This document shows positions 15,238 to 23,430 of a stretch of 23,915 nucleotides of DNA, one piece after another (positions within the stretch are counted from its first letter, which is position 1; each line of letters opens with the position of its first letter). The notes under the pieces were generated by a model, which did not search any database, had not been told where the DNA came from, and saw only the letters and a list, made by a program, of their open reading frames with translations. The position numbers and the translations under genes were made by a program. Where the stretch lies: NCBI GenBank assembly GCA_963624605.1, contig CAVFQD010000024.1, positions 1 through 23,915 on the forward strand, in the 5' to 3' direction. The stretch comes from Fimenecus sp963624605 (GTDB taxonomy: Bacteria > Bacillota > Clostridia > Oscillospirales > Acutalibacteraceae).

Positions 15238-17133
15238 ATGTTAGTTACGCTTACGGATGTTTCAAAGGGCTTCCTTGACGAAACGGTGCTTGAAAAAATA
15301 AATATGTCTGTAAACGAGGGCGACAAGATAGGTCTTATGGGCGTCAACGGTGCCGGCAAGACAACTCTTCTCAATATTATTGCGGGCGTCCTCCCCTGCG
15401 ACGAGGGAACGGTATCAAAAAAGAACGGTCTTGAAATCGGTTATCTCAGGCAGAATGAAGCTCTCGACGACGGCAACACGCTTGAAGAGGAAATCAAATC
15501 CGCACTCGAGCGCACATACACCGTTCGCAGGCTTATGGCGGAAATATCGGAAAAGATGTCCTCGGCAAGCCCCGACAGCGAGGAGTACAAAAGGCTTGAG
15601 GGCGAATATGCCGCTCTCGACAACGAATACACGGCACTCGACGGCTACACCGCCGACACAAGAATAAACAGAGTGCTGACGGGTCTCGGCTTCGGCAATT
15701 TTGACCTTAAAATGAAGACCTCTGCCCTCTCGGGCGGCGAAAAGATGCGCTTTGCAATGGCAAAAATCCTGCTTCGCAATCCCGAGCTGCTTATCCTCGA
15801 CGAGCCGACGAACCATCTTGATTTTTCAATGCTCGCATGGCTCGAGGATTATATAAAATCGTACAAAGGCGCTGTTCTGACGGTATCGCACGACAGGTAT
15901 TTCCTCGACAGCGTTGTGTCGGGCATATATGAAATCGAGCAGAAAACTCTGTACAAGTACAAGGGCGGATATTCCTCGTTTATAAAGCAAAAGGAAGAGC
16001 GCCTGCGTGTGCTTGAAAAGGAATACGACAAGCAGCAGGAAGAGCTTGCCGCCATGCGTGATTATGTCAACCGCAATCTTGCCCGTTCAAGCAGTTCAAA
16101 CAGCGTCGGTTCAAGGGTCAAAGCACTTGAAAAAATGGAAATCCGACAAAAGCCCAACCCGAGGCCCAAGGACATACATTTCAAATTCGATTATGATATT
16201 GAGCCGCACAAGGTCGTGCTGACCGTCAAGGATATGGGCGTGCATGTCGGCGACAGGACGACGGGTAAGCAGCTGTACGATAATATCTCTTTGGAGGTTC
16301 TCTGCGGCGACAAAATAGCGATTGTCGGCAAAAACGGCGTTGGAAAATCGTCGTTTCTGAAAGCCGTTATGAAACGAATCAGCTGTTCGGGCACGGTGCG
16401 TTTCGGCGGAAATGTCAAGGTTGCTTATTTTGACCAGGAACTTCGGGACCTCGATTTGAACGACACGGTTATCGAGGCGGTGCACAAGCAATTCCCGACC
16501 AAGACAGATTTTGAAATACGCAGCGCTTTGGGCAGACTTCTTATTGAGGACGAGGCGGTTTTCAAGCGGGTGCGTGATCTCTCGGGCGCAAACAGAGCAA
16601 AGGTTCAGTTCTGTATTATAATGTTTAAGCGGGCAAATGTGCTCATACTCGACGAGCCGACGAACCACCTTGATTACATTGCGAAAGAGGCACTTGACGA
16701 TGCGCTCAAGCAGTTCACGGGAACGCTGATTACCGTTTCGCACGACAGGTATTTCCTCAACAGCGTGCCGACAAAGATAATCGAAATGTTCCCCGACGGG
16801 CTGAAAATATATAACGGAAAATACAATTATTACCTTGACCACCGTGAAGCGCCGCAACAACAGGTCAGAGAAAAGCAGGACTCGGAGCAGAAAGCGGCAT
16901 ATCTCACTTCAAAACTCAACAAAGCCGACGAGCGCAAACGCAGGGCGAAAGTCAATGCGCTTTCAAAGGAAATCGAAACGCTTGAAAGTGAAATCGAAGA
17001 GTTGAAAGCTCTCTGCGCAACGGAAGAAATCGTTACCGACTATGTAAAACTCGGCAAAACCCTTGAAGAAATCAAACAAAAAGAAAACCTCCTCGAGCAA
17101 AAAGAAACCGAATGGCTCGAATTGGCGGAATAA
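15238..17133 (+). CDS. ABC-F family ATPase (ribosome-associated, YdiF/Uup-like)
   Basis: Soluble protein with two ABC ATPase domains and no membrane part. ABC-F proteins enter the ribosomal E site, where they rescue stalled ribosomes, tune translation or protect against antibiotics. In the 631-residue product, domain 1 has Walker A GVNGAGKTT (35-43), signature LSGGE (164-168) and DEPTNHLD (188-195). The inter-domain linker (about 245-325, charged and helical) holds the SSSSNSVGSRVKALEKM tip (284-300). Domain 2 has Walker A GKNGVGKSS (364-372), an unusual signature LSGAN (448-452) and DEPTNHLD (472-479). A coiled coil (about 545-631) ends the chain, as in YdiF/Uup. Start is the ATG at 15238 with ACGGAG upstream; the 51-codon extension to 15085 crosses the promoter. 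A resistance role is possible but not shown; the YdiF-like tail argues for housekeeping. Confidence 0.92.
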   Translation: MLVTLTDVSKGFLDETVLEKINMSVNEGDKIGLMGVNGAGKTTLLNIIAGVLPCDEGTVSKKNGLEIGYLRQNEALDDGNTLEEEIKSALERTYTVRRLMAEISEKMSSASPDSEEYKRLEGEYAALDNEYTALDGYTADTRINRVLTGLGFGNFDLKMKTSALSGGEKMRFAMAKILLRNPELLILDEPTNHLDFSMLAWLEDYIKSYKGAVLTVSHDRYFLDSVVSGIYEIEQKTLYKYKGGYSSFIKQKEERLRVLEKEYDKQQEELAAMRDYVNRNLARSSSSNSVGSRVKALEKMEIRQKPNPRPKDIHFKFDYDIEPHKVVLTVKDMGVHVGDRTTGKQLYDNISLEVLCGDKIAIVGKNGVGKSSFLKAVMKRISCSGTVRFGGNVKVAYFDQELRDLDLNDTVIEAVHKQFPTKTDFEIRSALGRLLIEDEAVFKRVRDLSGANRAKVQFCIIMFKRANVLILDEPTNHLDYIAKEALDDALKQFTGTLITVSHDRYFLNSVPTKIIEMFPDGLKIYNGKYNYYLDHREAPQQQVREKQDSEQKAAYLTSKLNKADERKRRAKVNALSKEIETLESEIEELKALCATEEIVTDYVKLGKTLEEIKQKENLLEQKETEWLELAE

Positions 17134-17140
17134 AAAGCAG

Positions 17141-17175
17141 GCGCCTGAGCGGTACAACTCAGGCGTTTGTTCGTT
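17141..17175. terminator. Terminator between converging ABC-F and nitroreductase genes
   Basis: CGCCTGAG (17142-17149) pairs with CTCAGGCG (17158-17165), 8-nt loop, followed on the plus strand by a T-rich tail with single G/C breaks. On the minus strand a TTTTT run follows after five bases, so it may serve both genes. Confidence 0.72.
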
Positions 17176-17209
17176 CTGTTAATTTGTTTATGCGTTAAAG
17201 CTCCGTTTT

Positions 17210-17869
17210 CTACTCACGATTTACATTATTACCCGTTACAGCCTCAAAATGATATTCGGCTATTCCCAAATCAAGCTTTGTGTAAAAACCTTTTCCCGAG
17301 GTTGCTTTTACAGAGGAATTTTCCAAAAGCTCAAAATAAAATTTTTGCTGATTAACCGCCGTGGGCGCAAGCAATGCGGCTTCAACGCCCTGCAAAAACC
17401 ACTCCGGCATTCCCTGACGGTAATTGCTCACCTGAGAAACGGATTTGCTTTTATGCGCCGTACCGCTCGTAACACCGTAGCCGAGGGCAATCAGACACAC
17501 CTGCTTTTCACCCTTATCAATCTGCGCACTGCTTTTTCCGTGATTTAAGGCAACCCAACAGGTATTGAGCCCAAGCTCCTGTGCCTTCAAAACAATTTGT
17601 TGTCCGAAGAAGCCGAGCTTTTCGTCTAAATCGGCGGACTTTTTACCGACAAGCGCAATATAATTGTTCACGCCCTTAAAGCTTCCGTAATGGGCAATCA
17701 TTGAGTTAAAGCACTTCGGCTCATCATAAAATATTTGAATGTGCAAGCCTGTTTTTTCATTTATCCGAGTTGCGAGTTCGTCTAAAGCGTCTCGCTTTTC
17801 CTTTTCGATTTTCTTATCAGTATATTGTCTTACGCTGTGCCTTTGCTTCATAATTTCAAGTGCTTCCAT
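17210..17869 (-). CDS. Nitroreductase family protein (TM1586-type, FMN-binding)
   Basis: FMN-dependent oxidoreductase fold; family members reduce nitro compounds, quinones or enones with NAD(P)H, but the physiological substrate of this subgroup is unknown. The 219-residue product contains RHSVRQY (10-16), the usual N-terminal FMN phosphate site. It also has a middle stretch GFFGQQIVLKAQELGLNTCW (86-105) and a second-half EAALLAPTAVNQQKFYFE (163-180) with the nitroreductase A-P-x-x-x-N-x-Q pattern. A conserved C-terminal KLDLGIAEYHFE (198-209) follows. The ATG at 17869 is chosen because GGAGG at 17883-17879 precedes it by 9 bp; the longer frame to 17899 has none. It overlaps the end of the MBL gene by 14 bp, which points to coupled translation as the last gene of the ArsR operon. 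Confidence 0.88.
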   Translation of the reverse strand: MEALEIMKQRHSVRQYTDKKIEKEKRDALDELATRINEKTGLHIQIFYDEPKCFNSMIAHYGSFKGVNNYIALVGKKSADLDEKLGFFGQQIVLKAQELGLNTCWVALNHGKSSAQIDKGEKQVCLIALGYGVTSGTAHKSKSVSQVSNYRQGMPEWFLQGVEAALLAPTAVNQQKFYFELLENSSVKATSGKGFYTKLDLGIAEYHFEAVTGNNVNRE

Positions 17870-18686
17870 TGTAGCTAACCTCCAAAGCTTGTTCTTCAAC
17901 CGACGGGTCGTGATTTACAAACACACCCTTGCAATTCGAGTCGTTTTTGCATTTTATAAGCCAATCAAGCGATTTTTCACACCATTCATTGTTCACGGAA
18001 AAGCCCGGAATAATCCTGTCCGTGAAGTTCTCGTTCAAATATGCGGCGTCGTTTCCGAGAACGATATAGCCGTCCGTTCCGCTTATAAGAACGCTGAACA
18101 AGCCGTAGCTGTGTCCGGGCGTGTGCACAAGCAAAACGGAATTATCGCCGAAAACATCATAGCTTCTGCCGAACGGTCCTACGCCGCTGTCGCTGTATTC
18201 AAAGGGCTTTACATCGCATATTCCCGTCCAAGTGTCGACATATCGTAAGCTGAATTTATTGCACGCTTTCCACTCCTCGGCAGAGGTGCGAATATCCTTG
18301 ACTTCCTTTACAAGCCGAAGTCCGCTCGTGTGGTCAAAATCCATATGGCTGATAAATACGTGCGAAATATCTTGTTGCGATAAGCCTACGGATTTCAGCT
18401 TCGAGTCAATGCCCTCATTTTCTTTTATAATCGGAGCACTGATTTTGTTTACCATTCCGAACCACTGCGTCGGCTTTTTATGGGCGTATTTCGTGTCCCA
18501 GCCCGTATCAATCAGAATATTACCCCTCGGGTGCTTGATAAGATAAGCCGATACGGGAAGTATCATCTGATTTTTCTTGCCTCGGAGTATTCCCGTCAGC
18601 GCAAGGGGATTTTTATCGTGCAACGGGATCGCCCTGTCAACGCGCACCCTGCCCGTATGGAAAATGTAAAGCTGTATTTTATTCAT
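17856..18686 (-). CDS. Metallo-beta-lactamase-fold hydrolase (N-acyl homoserine lactonase-like)
   Basis: Zinc-dependent hydrolase of the group holding AiiA/AttM lactonases. The 276-residue product has all expected metal ligands: HMDFDH (H114, D116, D118, H119), H192 in TPGHSYG, D213 in LGNDAAY and H259 in VNHDPS. The N-terminal YLIKHPRGNILIDTGWD (48-64) is the typical opening strand-loop. No signal peptide, so cytoplasmic. Related enzymes open acyl-homoserine lactones or other lactones and esters; the substrate here is not fixed by the sequence. The ATG at 18686 has CAGGAGCGG 7 bp upstream and overlaps the ArsR gene's stop by 8 bp. The downstream nitroreductase overlaps its own 3' end. Confidence 0.88.
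   Translation of the reverse strand: MNKIQLYIFHTGRVRVDRAIPLHDKNPLALTGILRGKKNQMILPVSAYLIKHPRGNILIDTGWDTKYAHKKPTQWFGMVNKISAPIIKENEGIDSKLKSVGLSQQDISHVFISHMDFDHTSGLRLVKEVKDIRTSAEEWKACNKFSLRYVDTWTGICDVKPFEYSDSGVGPFGRSYDVFGDNSVLLVHTPGHSYGLFSVLISGTDGYIVLGNDAAYLNENFTDRIIPGFSVNNEWCEKSLDWLIKCKNDSNCKGVFVNHDPSVEEQALEVSYNGST
17879..17883 (-). promoter_or_regulatory. Ribosome binding site that fixes the nitroreductase start
   Basis: GGAGG on the minus strand inside the 3' end of the MBL gene, 9 bp before ATG 17869. It decides against the longer in-frame start at 17899. Confidence 0.8.
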
Positions 18687-19044
18687 TTTCGCCGCTCCTG
18701 TCGGGTAAAAGTTTTGTTATCATTATGATAAGCTTCAACGCCTCGTCAACCTGTTTGAGCATTTTCATATCTGGGTCGAAATAGTAGTAATTTTTAGTTC
18801 CCTCTTGCCTGCATTTGATAATTCCGGCGTCCTTCATAATCTGCAAATGATGTGAAACGGCAGGACGGGATAAATTCGTTTTTTCCGTAATTTCACCGAC
18901 GCGCACACCGCTGCATTTTTCCATTTTCAGCATTTCCAAAATTATATGCTGCCTCGTTTCGTCTCCGATTGCGGTCAAAACCTTTGAGCAATCCGCGAAA
19001 TCGGCGGCAAGCTTTTCAACCTCTCGTGCAAATAACTTTTTCAT
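18679..19044 (-). CDS. ArsR-family winged-helix transcriptional regulator
   Basis: Small dimeric DNA-binding repressor of the ArsR/SmtB type. The 121-residue product has the helix-turn-helix VGEITEKTNLSRPAVSHHLQ (49-68), with the recognition helix SRPAVSHHLQIMKDAGI, and the wing KCRQEGTKNYYYFD (77-90). The classical ELCVCD metal site in helix alpha-3 is missing: that helix reads VGEITEKTN. Cysteines occur only at 19, 44 and 78, so it probably senses something other than arsenic via that site, or uses a redox or organic cue (inference). It starts at ATG 19044, which overlaps the SDR gene's TGA (ATGA), with the ribosome site AAGGGA inside that gene. It likely controls this operon, including itself. 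Confidence 0.88.
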   Translation of the reverse strand: MKKLFAREVEKLAADFADCSKVLTAIGDETRQHIILEMLKMEKCSGVRVGEITEKTNLSRPAVSHHLQIMKDAGIIKCRQEGTKNYYYFDPDMKMLKQVDEALKLIIMITKLLPDRSGENE

Positions 19045-19826
19045 ATCTTATTTCCCTTTTCAATCAATCCGCCCTGCCATTTTTTAATTACTCTCGATAC
19101 AAGCATTTTCGGAGCAATCCGTACGGCAAACGCCTCGGCTTTATAAGTTAAAGTCGGAATAATAATCAATTTTCCTTTTTGCATTTCTCTGAATCCGATT
19201 TCAGCAATTACTTCGGGTTCTTTGGCTATTTTTGAATCCGCCTTTCCTGCATTTGAAGCCCAATTTGTTTTGATGGGACCCGGGCAAATAACGCTTGCCG
19301 TTACGCCTGTGCCGATAAGCTCACCGAACAAGCTTTCCGTAAACAACAGTTCATATGCCTTGGTTGCACCGTAAACCGCAAAATACGGGTCGGGCTGAAA
19401 TGCGCCGAGTGAAGAAACATTCATAATTCTTCCTTTTCCTGCCGCTTTCATATCGGGTATAAACAAATTACACAGCAAAGTCAATGCAGTAACATTAAGC
19501 TCTATGGTATCAATCATAATTTGCGGCTTTGCGTCGCCCACAAGTGCCATATTTCCGCTTCCCGCATTGTTTACCAGTTGGTCTATGTGGATATTTCTTC
19601 GCTTAACCTCATCATAAATTCGTTGAGGCGCAACCGTGTCGGAAAGATTTTCGCTGATATATTCTGCTTTAATCCCATACCTTGCCGAAAGATCGGAACA
19701 GATTTCTTTCAGCTTGTTTTCGGATCTTGCCACAAGCATAAGATTAAAGCCGTGCTTGGCAAACTCCTGTGCAAACGCCTTGCCCAAGCCGCCCGACGCT
19801 CCCGTTATCAATGCTGTCTGTGCCAT
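19041..19826 (-). CDS. Short-chain dehydrogenase/reductase (SDR)
   Basis: NAD(P)-dependent oxidoreductase with a Rossmann fold. The 261-residue product has the cofactor loop GASGGLG (9-15), the ARS segment (33-35; an R after the second strand suggests NADPH preference), NNAG (86-89), N111, the catalytic S138/S139 and YGATK (Y152, K156), and PGPIKTNW after the catalytic region. This is the classical SDR set, and the length is typical. It reduces or oxidises an alcohol/carbonyl that the sequence does not identify. First gene of the operon: ATG at 19826 with AAAGGACG upstream. It ends in a 4-bp ATGA overlap with the ArsR gene, so its translation and that of the regulator are tied. Confidence 0.92.
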   Translation of the reverse strand: MAQTALITGASGGLGKAFAQEFAKHGFNLMLVARSENKLKEICSDLSARYGIKAEYISENLSDTVAPQRIYDEVKRRNIHIDQLVNNAGSGNMALVGDAKPQIMIDTIELNVTALTLLCNLFIPDMKAAGKGRIMNVSSLGAFQPDPYFAVYGATKAYELLFTESLFGELIGTGVTASVICPGPIKTNWASNAGKADSKIAKEPEVIAEIGFREMQKGKLIIIPTLTYKAEAFAVRIAPKMLVSRVIKKWQGGLIEKGNKI

Positions 19827-19858
19827 ATAAATCGTCCTTTCGTTTAATTACTTGAACC

Positions 19859-19888
19859 ATTATAGCATACAATTCGGCAAAATGTTCA
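19859..19888 (-). promoter_or_regulatory. Promoter of the SDR-arsR-MBL-nitroreductase operon
   Basis: On the minus strand a consensus TATAAT (19864-19859), preceded by TGC (extended -10, 19867-19865), and a weaker TGAACA -35 (19888-19883) with an 18-bp spacer. No clear ArsR operator palindrome was seen. Confidence 0.7.
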
Positions 19889-19940
19889 TCGGTAAAGAAA
19901 GTCGAGACGAAAGAAAATACATATTAGGAAAAAGGCGCAC

Positions 19941-19975
19941 AAAAAACTCCCTTACCGTTGCCGATAAGGGAGTTT
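19941..19975 (-). terminator. Terminator of tuf
   Basis: On the minus strand AAACTCCCTTA (19975-19965) pairs with TAAGGGAGTTT (19954-19944), an 11-bp perfect stem ending in six T. It can also form with the plus strand but has only TTT there. Confidence 0.92.
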
Positions 19976-20004
19976 AATTTAATTGTTATCTTGTAGGATA
20001 ATAA

Positions 20005-21198
20005 TTATTCGTTGATTGCAGTAACAACGCCTGAACCAACTGTTCTGCCGCCCTCACGGATAGCAAAACGAAGACCTTCCTCGATAGCGATGGGAGTGAT
20101 GAGCTCAACACTCATTTCAACATTATCGCCGGGCATGCACATCTCAGTTCCCTCGGGAAGAGTGATGATACCTGTAACATCTGTTGTTCTGAAATAGAAC
20201 TGGGGACGATAGTTGTTGAAGAAAGGTGTGTGACGGCCGCCCTCGTCCTTATTAAGAACGTAAACCTGACCCTTGAACTTTGTGTGGGGGTGGATTGTGC
20301 CGGGCTTAGAAAGAACCTGTCCACGCTCGATGCCTTTTCTGTCGATACCACGAAGAAGAGCACCGATGTTGTCGCCTGCCTCAGCGTAATCAAGAGTCTT
20401 TCTGAACATCTCGATACCTGTAACAACTGACTTTGTCTTTTCATCCTTAAGACCAACGATTTCAACTTCCTCGCCTGTCTTAAGCTGTCCACGCTCAACT
20501 CTGCCTGTAGCAACTGTACCACGGCCTGTGATTGTCATAACGTCCTCAACAGGCATAAGGAACGGCTGGTCAGCCTTACGGTCGGGTGTGGGGATATAAT
20601 CGTCAACTGCATCCATAAGTTCCCAGATGCACTTAACTTCTTCTGAATCGGGATCTGTAGCTTCAAGAGCCTTAAGAGCTGAACCCTTGATGATCGGGCA
20701 GTTCTCATCGAAATCATACTCAGCAAGAGTTTCACGGATTTCCATCTCAACAAGCTCAAGGAGCTCGGGATCGTCAACCTGATCGCACTTGTTCATGAAT
20801 ACAATGATTGCCGGAACGCCAACCTGACGAGCAAGAAGAAGGTGCTCCTTGGTCTGTGCCATGGGGCCGTCTGTTGCTGCGATAACAAGGATAGCGCCGT
20901 CCATCTGAGCCGCACCTGTAATCATGTTCTTGATGTAGTCAGCATGGCCGGGGCAGTCAACGTGAGCATAATGACGCTTAGCTGTCTCATACTCAACGTG
21001 AGCTGTGTTGATTGTGATACCACGCTCTCTCTCTTCGGGAGCCTTATCGATGTTTGCATAATCAACGAAGTCAGCCTGACCCTTAGATGCGAGTGTCTTT
21101 GTAATAGCTGCTGTTAATGTTGTCTTACCATGGTCAACGTGACCGATAGTACCAATATTAACATGGGGTTTAGTTCTTTCGAATTTTGCCTTTGCCAT
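20005..21198 (-). CDS. tuf: Elongation factor Tu
   Basis: GTPase that brings aminoacyl-tRNA to the ribosomal A site. The 397-residue product is of standard length with intact G motifs: GHVDHGKT (19-26), RGITINTAHVEYE (59-71, effector loop), DCPGHAD (81-87), NKCD (136-139) and GSALK (172-176). Domains 2 and 3 follow and end in SGVVTAINE. ATG 21198 has a strong AAGGAGG 8 bp upstream. It is the third gene of the str operon segment, after rpsG and fusA, and has in addition what looks like its own promoter 50 bp upstream. Confidence 0.99.
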   Translation of the reverse strand: MAKAKFERTKPHVNIGTIGHVDHGKTTLTAAITKTLASKGQADFVDYANIDKAPEERERGITINTAHVEYETAKRHYAHVDCPGHADYIKNMITGAAQMDGAILVIAATDGPMAQTKEHLLLARQVGVPAIIVFMNKCDQVDDPELLELVEMEIRETLAEYDFDENCPIIKGSALKALEATDPDSEEVKCIWELMDAVDDYIPTPDRKADQPFLMPVEDVMTITGRGTVATGRVERGQLKTGEEVEIVGLKDEKTKSVVTGIEMFRKTLDYAEAGDNIGALLRGIDRKGIERGQVLSKPGTIHPHTKFKGQVYVLNKDEGGRHTPFFNNYRPQFYFRTTDVTGIITLPEGTEMCMPGDNVEMSVELITPIAIEEGLRFAIREGGRTVGSGVVTAINE

Positions 21199-21246
21199 TG
21201 GAATTTCCTCCTTTTATTAACGGAAAAATATTTTGTATTTGTCTGT

Positions 21247-21284
21247 GCTTGATATTTTACCAATAAATCGGTAAAATATCAAGC
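21247..21284. promoter_or_regulatory. Palindromic promoter between fusA and tuf
   Basis: Perfect inverted repeat of 15 bp per arm (21247-21261 with 21270-21284), 8-nt centre. On the minus strand it reads TTGATA (21282-21277), 17 bp, TAAAAT (21259-21254), placed to transcribe tuf with a 50-nt leader. By symmetry the plus strand has TTGATA (21249-21254) and TAAAAT (21272-21277), also 17 bp apart, pointing into the 3' end of fusA. There is no T tract after the repeat in the tuf direction, so it is not a normal terminator for fusA. Confidence 0.65.
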
Positions 21285-21300
21285 CTTTTTAATGAAATAA

Positions 21301-23382
21301 TCAGTCTTTCTTAGACCTTTCGCTGATAATTTTTTCTGCTACGCTCTTGGGAACCGGCTTATAACCGTCGGGTTCCATAACATACTGTCCGCGTCCCTGT
21401 GTCTGAGAACGGAGGTCAGTTGCGTAACCGAACATCTCTGCAAGAGGAACTCTTGCGTTGATCTGCTTGAGTCCCGAACGGTCCTCAAAGCCCTGAATTT
21501 CGCCGCGGCGAGCAATAAGGTTGCCCTGTACGGTGCCGAAATAGTCATCGGGAACGATAACTACAACCTTCATGATGGGTTCAAGAAGAATCGGGTCTGC
21601 AAGCTTTGCAGCCTCCTTGAATGCCATTGAACCGGCAATCTTGAACGCCATTTCCGAAGAGTCGACTTCGTGGTAAGAACCGTCGTAAAGAGTAACTTTA
21701 ACGTCAACTACGGGATAATTTGCAAGTACGCCCGAGTTCAACGCACCCTGGATACCCTGGTCAACAGGTCCGATGAATTCCTTCGGAATCGAACCGCCTG
21801 TTACTGCGTTTACGAACTCATAACCCTTACCGGGCTCGTTGGGTTCAAGTATAATCTTAACATGACCATACTGACCCGAACCGCCCGACTGGCGCTTGTA
21901 CTTGGTTTCATGGTCAACCTTCTTGCGGATGGTCTCTTTGTAAGCAACCTGAGGCTTACCTACATTAGCTTCGACTTTGAACTCACGAAGAAGTCTGTCA
22001 ACGATGATTTCAAGGTGAAGCTCGCCCATACCTGCGATGATTGTCTGACCTGTTTCTTCATCTGTATAGCACTTGAAAGTGGGGTCCTCTTCGGCAAGCT
22101 TCTGAAGACCGATGCCCATTTTCTCCTGTCCTGCCTTTGTCTTAGGCTCGATAGCTACACGGATAACCGGATCCGGGAAGTTCATCGACTCAAGAACGAT
22201 GGGGTTCTTTTCGTCGCAGAGAGTGTCACCCGTAGTAGTGTTCTTAAGACCTACGACAGCGGCGATGTCGCCTGCGTAAACGGTTTCGATGTCTTCTCTG
22301 TGGTTAGCGTGCATCTGAAGAATACGACCCATTCTCTCTCTGGTGTCCTTAACGGAGTTGTAAACGGTTGTACCTGCGTTTACGGTACCCGAGTAAACTC
22401 TGAAGAAGCAAAGCTTACCTACGAACGGGTCTGTAGCTATCTTAAATGCAAGAGCCGAGAACGGCTCTGAGTCTGATGAATGTCTCTGCTCCTCTTCATC
22501 GGTATCGGGGTTTACACCCTTGATGGACTCGATGTCTGTGGGAGCGGGCATAAAGTCAACGATTGCGTCAAGGAGCGGCTGAACGCCCTTGTTACGGTAA
22601 GCTGTACCGCAGGTAATCGGAACCATCTCGTTGGCAATGGTTGCCTTACGGATGACCTTCTTAATCTCCTCAACTGTCGGCTCAACGCCTTCAAAATACT
22701 TCTCCATGAGAGCGTCATCCTGCTCAACGACAGATTCGATAAGCTGTGTGCGGTATTTTGCAGCAAGCTCCTTCATATCGTCCGGAATTTCCTCACGGCG
22801 AATGTCTTTACCGAGATCGTCATAATAAACCTCGGCGTCGTAATTGATAAGGTCAACGATACCCTTAAATGTATCCTCCGAGCCTATCGGGAGCTGAATC
22901 GGAACTGCGTTGCAGTTGAAACGCTCTTTAACCATATCAAGAACTCTGTAGAAATCAGCGCCCATAATGTCCATCTTATTGACGAAAATCATTCTGGGTA
23001 CCTTGTATTCGTCAGCCTGACGCCATACGGTCTCAGACTGAGGCTCAACACCGCCCTTAGCGCACAAAACGGTAACCGAACCGTCAAGTACACGAAGCGA
23101 ACGCTGAACTTCAACGGTGAAGTCAACGTGGCCGGGAGTGTCGATAATATTGATACGATGCTCTTTCCAGAAACAGGTGGTAGCAGCAGAAGTAATGGTA
23201 ATACCTCTCTCCTGCTCCTGAGCCATCCAGTCCATTGTAGCGTCGCCGTCGTGTGTTTCACCTAATTTGTGGTTAACACCTGTGTAAAACAAAATTCTTT
23301 CGGTTGTAGTTGTTTTACCGGCGTCGATATGAGCCATGATACCAATATTTCTTGTTTTTTCAAGAGATACCTTTCTTGGCAT
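21301..23382 (-). CDS. fusA: Elongation factor G
   Basis: GTPase that drives translocation of mRNA and tRNAs and, with RRF, recycles ribosomes. The 693-residue product has the usual length and G motifs: AHIDAGKT (17-24), RGITITSAAT (59-68), DTPGHVD (81-87), NKMD (135-138), then domains II-V ending with YVMEPDGYKPVPKSVAEKII. The start is taken at ATG 23380-23382 (MPRKVSLEKTRNIG), because GGAGG (23392-23388) stands 5 bp before it; the ATG four codons earlier overlaps that same ribosome site. Second gene of the str operon, 48 bp after rpsG. Confidence 0.98.
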   Translation of the reverse strand: MPRKVSLEKTRNIGIMAHIDAGKTTTTERILFYTGVNHKLGETHDGDATMDWMAQEQERGITITSAATTCFWKEHRINIIDTPGHVDFTVEVQRSLRVLDGSVTVLCAKGGVEPQSETVWRQADEYKVPRMIFVNKMDIMGADFYRVLDMVKERFNCNAVPIQLPIGSEDTFKGIVDLINYDAEVYYDDLGKDIRREEIPDDMKELAAKYRTQLIESVVEQDDALMEKYFEGVEPTVEEIKKVIRKATIANEMVPITCGTAYRNKGVQPLLDAIVDFMPAPTDIESIKGVNPDTDEEEQRHSSDSEPFSALAFKIATDPFVGKLCFFRVYSGTVNAGTTVYNSVKDTRERMGRILQMHANHREDIETVYAGDIAAVVGLKNTTTGDTLCDEKNPIVLESMNFPDPVIRVAIEPKTKAGQEKMGIGLQKLAEEDPTFKCYTDEETGQTIIAGMGELHLEIIVDRLLREFKVEANVGKPQVAYKETIRKKVDHETKYKRQSGGSGQYGHVKIILEPNEPGKGYEFVNAVTGGSIPKEFIGPVDQGIQGALNSGVLANYPVVDVKVTLYDGSYHEVDSSEMAFKIAGSMAFKEAAKLADPILLEPIMKVVVIVPDDYFGTVQGNLIARRGEIQGFEDRSGLKQINARVPLAEMFGYATDLRSQTQGRGQYVMEPDGYKPVPKSVAEKIISERSKKD

Positions 23383-23387
23383 AATAT

Positions 23388-23392
23388 CCTCC
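23388..23392 (-). promoter_or_regulatory. Ribosome binding site that fixes the fusA start
   Basis: GGAGG on the minus strand, 5 bp before ATG 23382. The alternative ATG at 23394-23392 shares a base with it and cannot use it. A small hairpin, GCCGA/TCGGC (23396-23400 with 23406-23410), lies just upstream. Confidence 0.8.
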
Positions 23393-23430
23393 ATTGCCGA
23401 ATTACTCGGCGTAAAATTTCTCCGGTAAAA

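Noticed and set aside
16111..16860. 249-codon minus-strand frame opposite the ABC-F gene
   Set aside because: Fully inside a well-supported gene on the other strand, with no ribosome site and no family resemblance.
19853..19888. TGAAC/GTTCA inverted repeat flanking the -10 box of the ArsR operon as an operator
   Set aside because: The arms are only 5 bp and 26 bp apart, unlike ArsR sites, and one arm is part of the -35 box; too weak to call.
21670..23265. Two long plus-strand open frames (266 and 261 codons) opposite fusA
   Set aside because: They lie wholly antisense to EF-G, lack ribosome sites and recognisable domains, and arise from the codon bias of the highly expressed gene.
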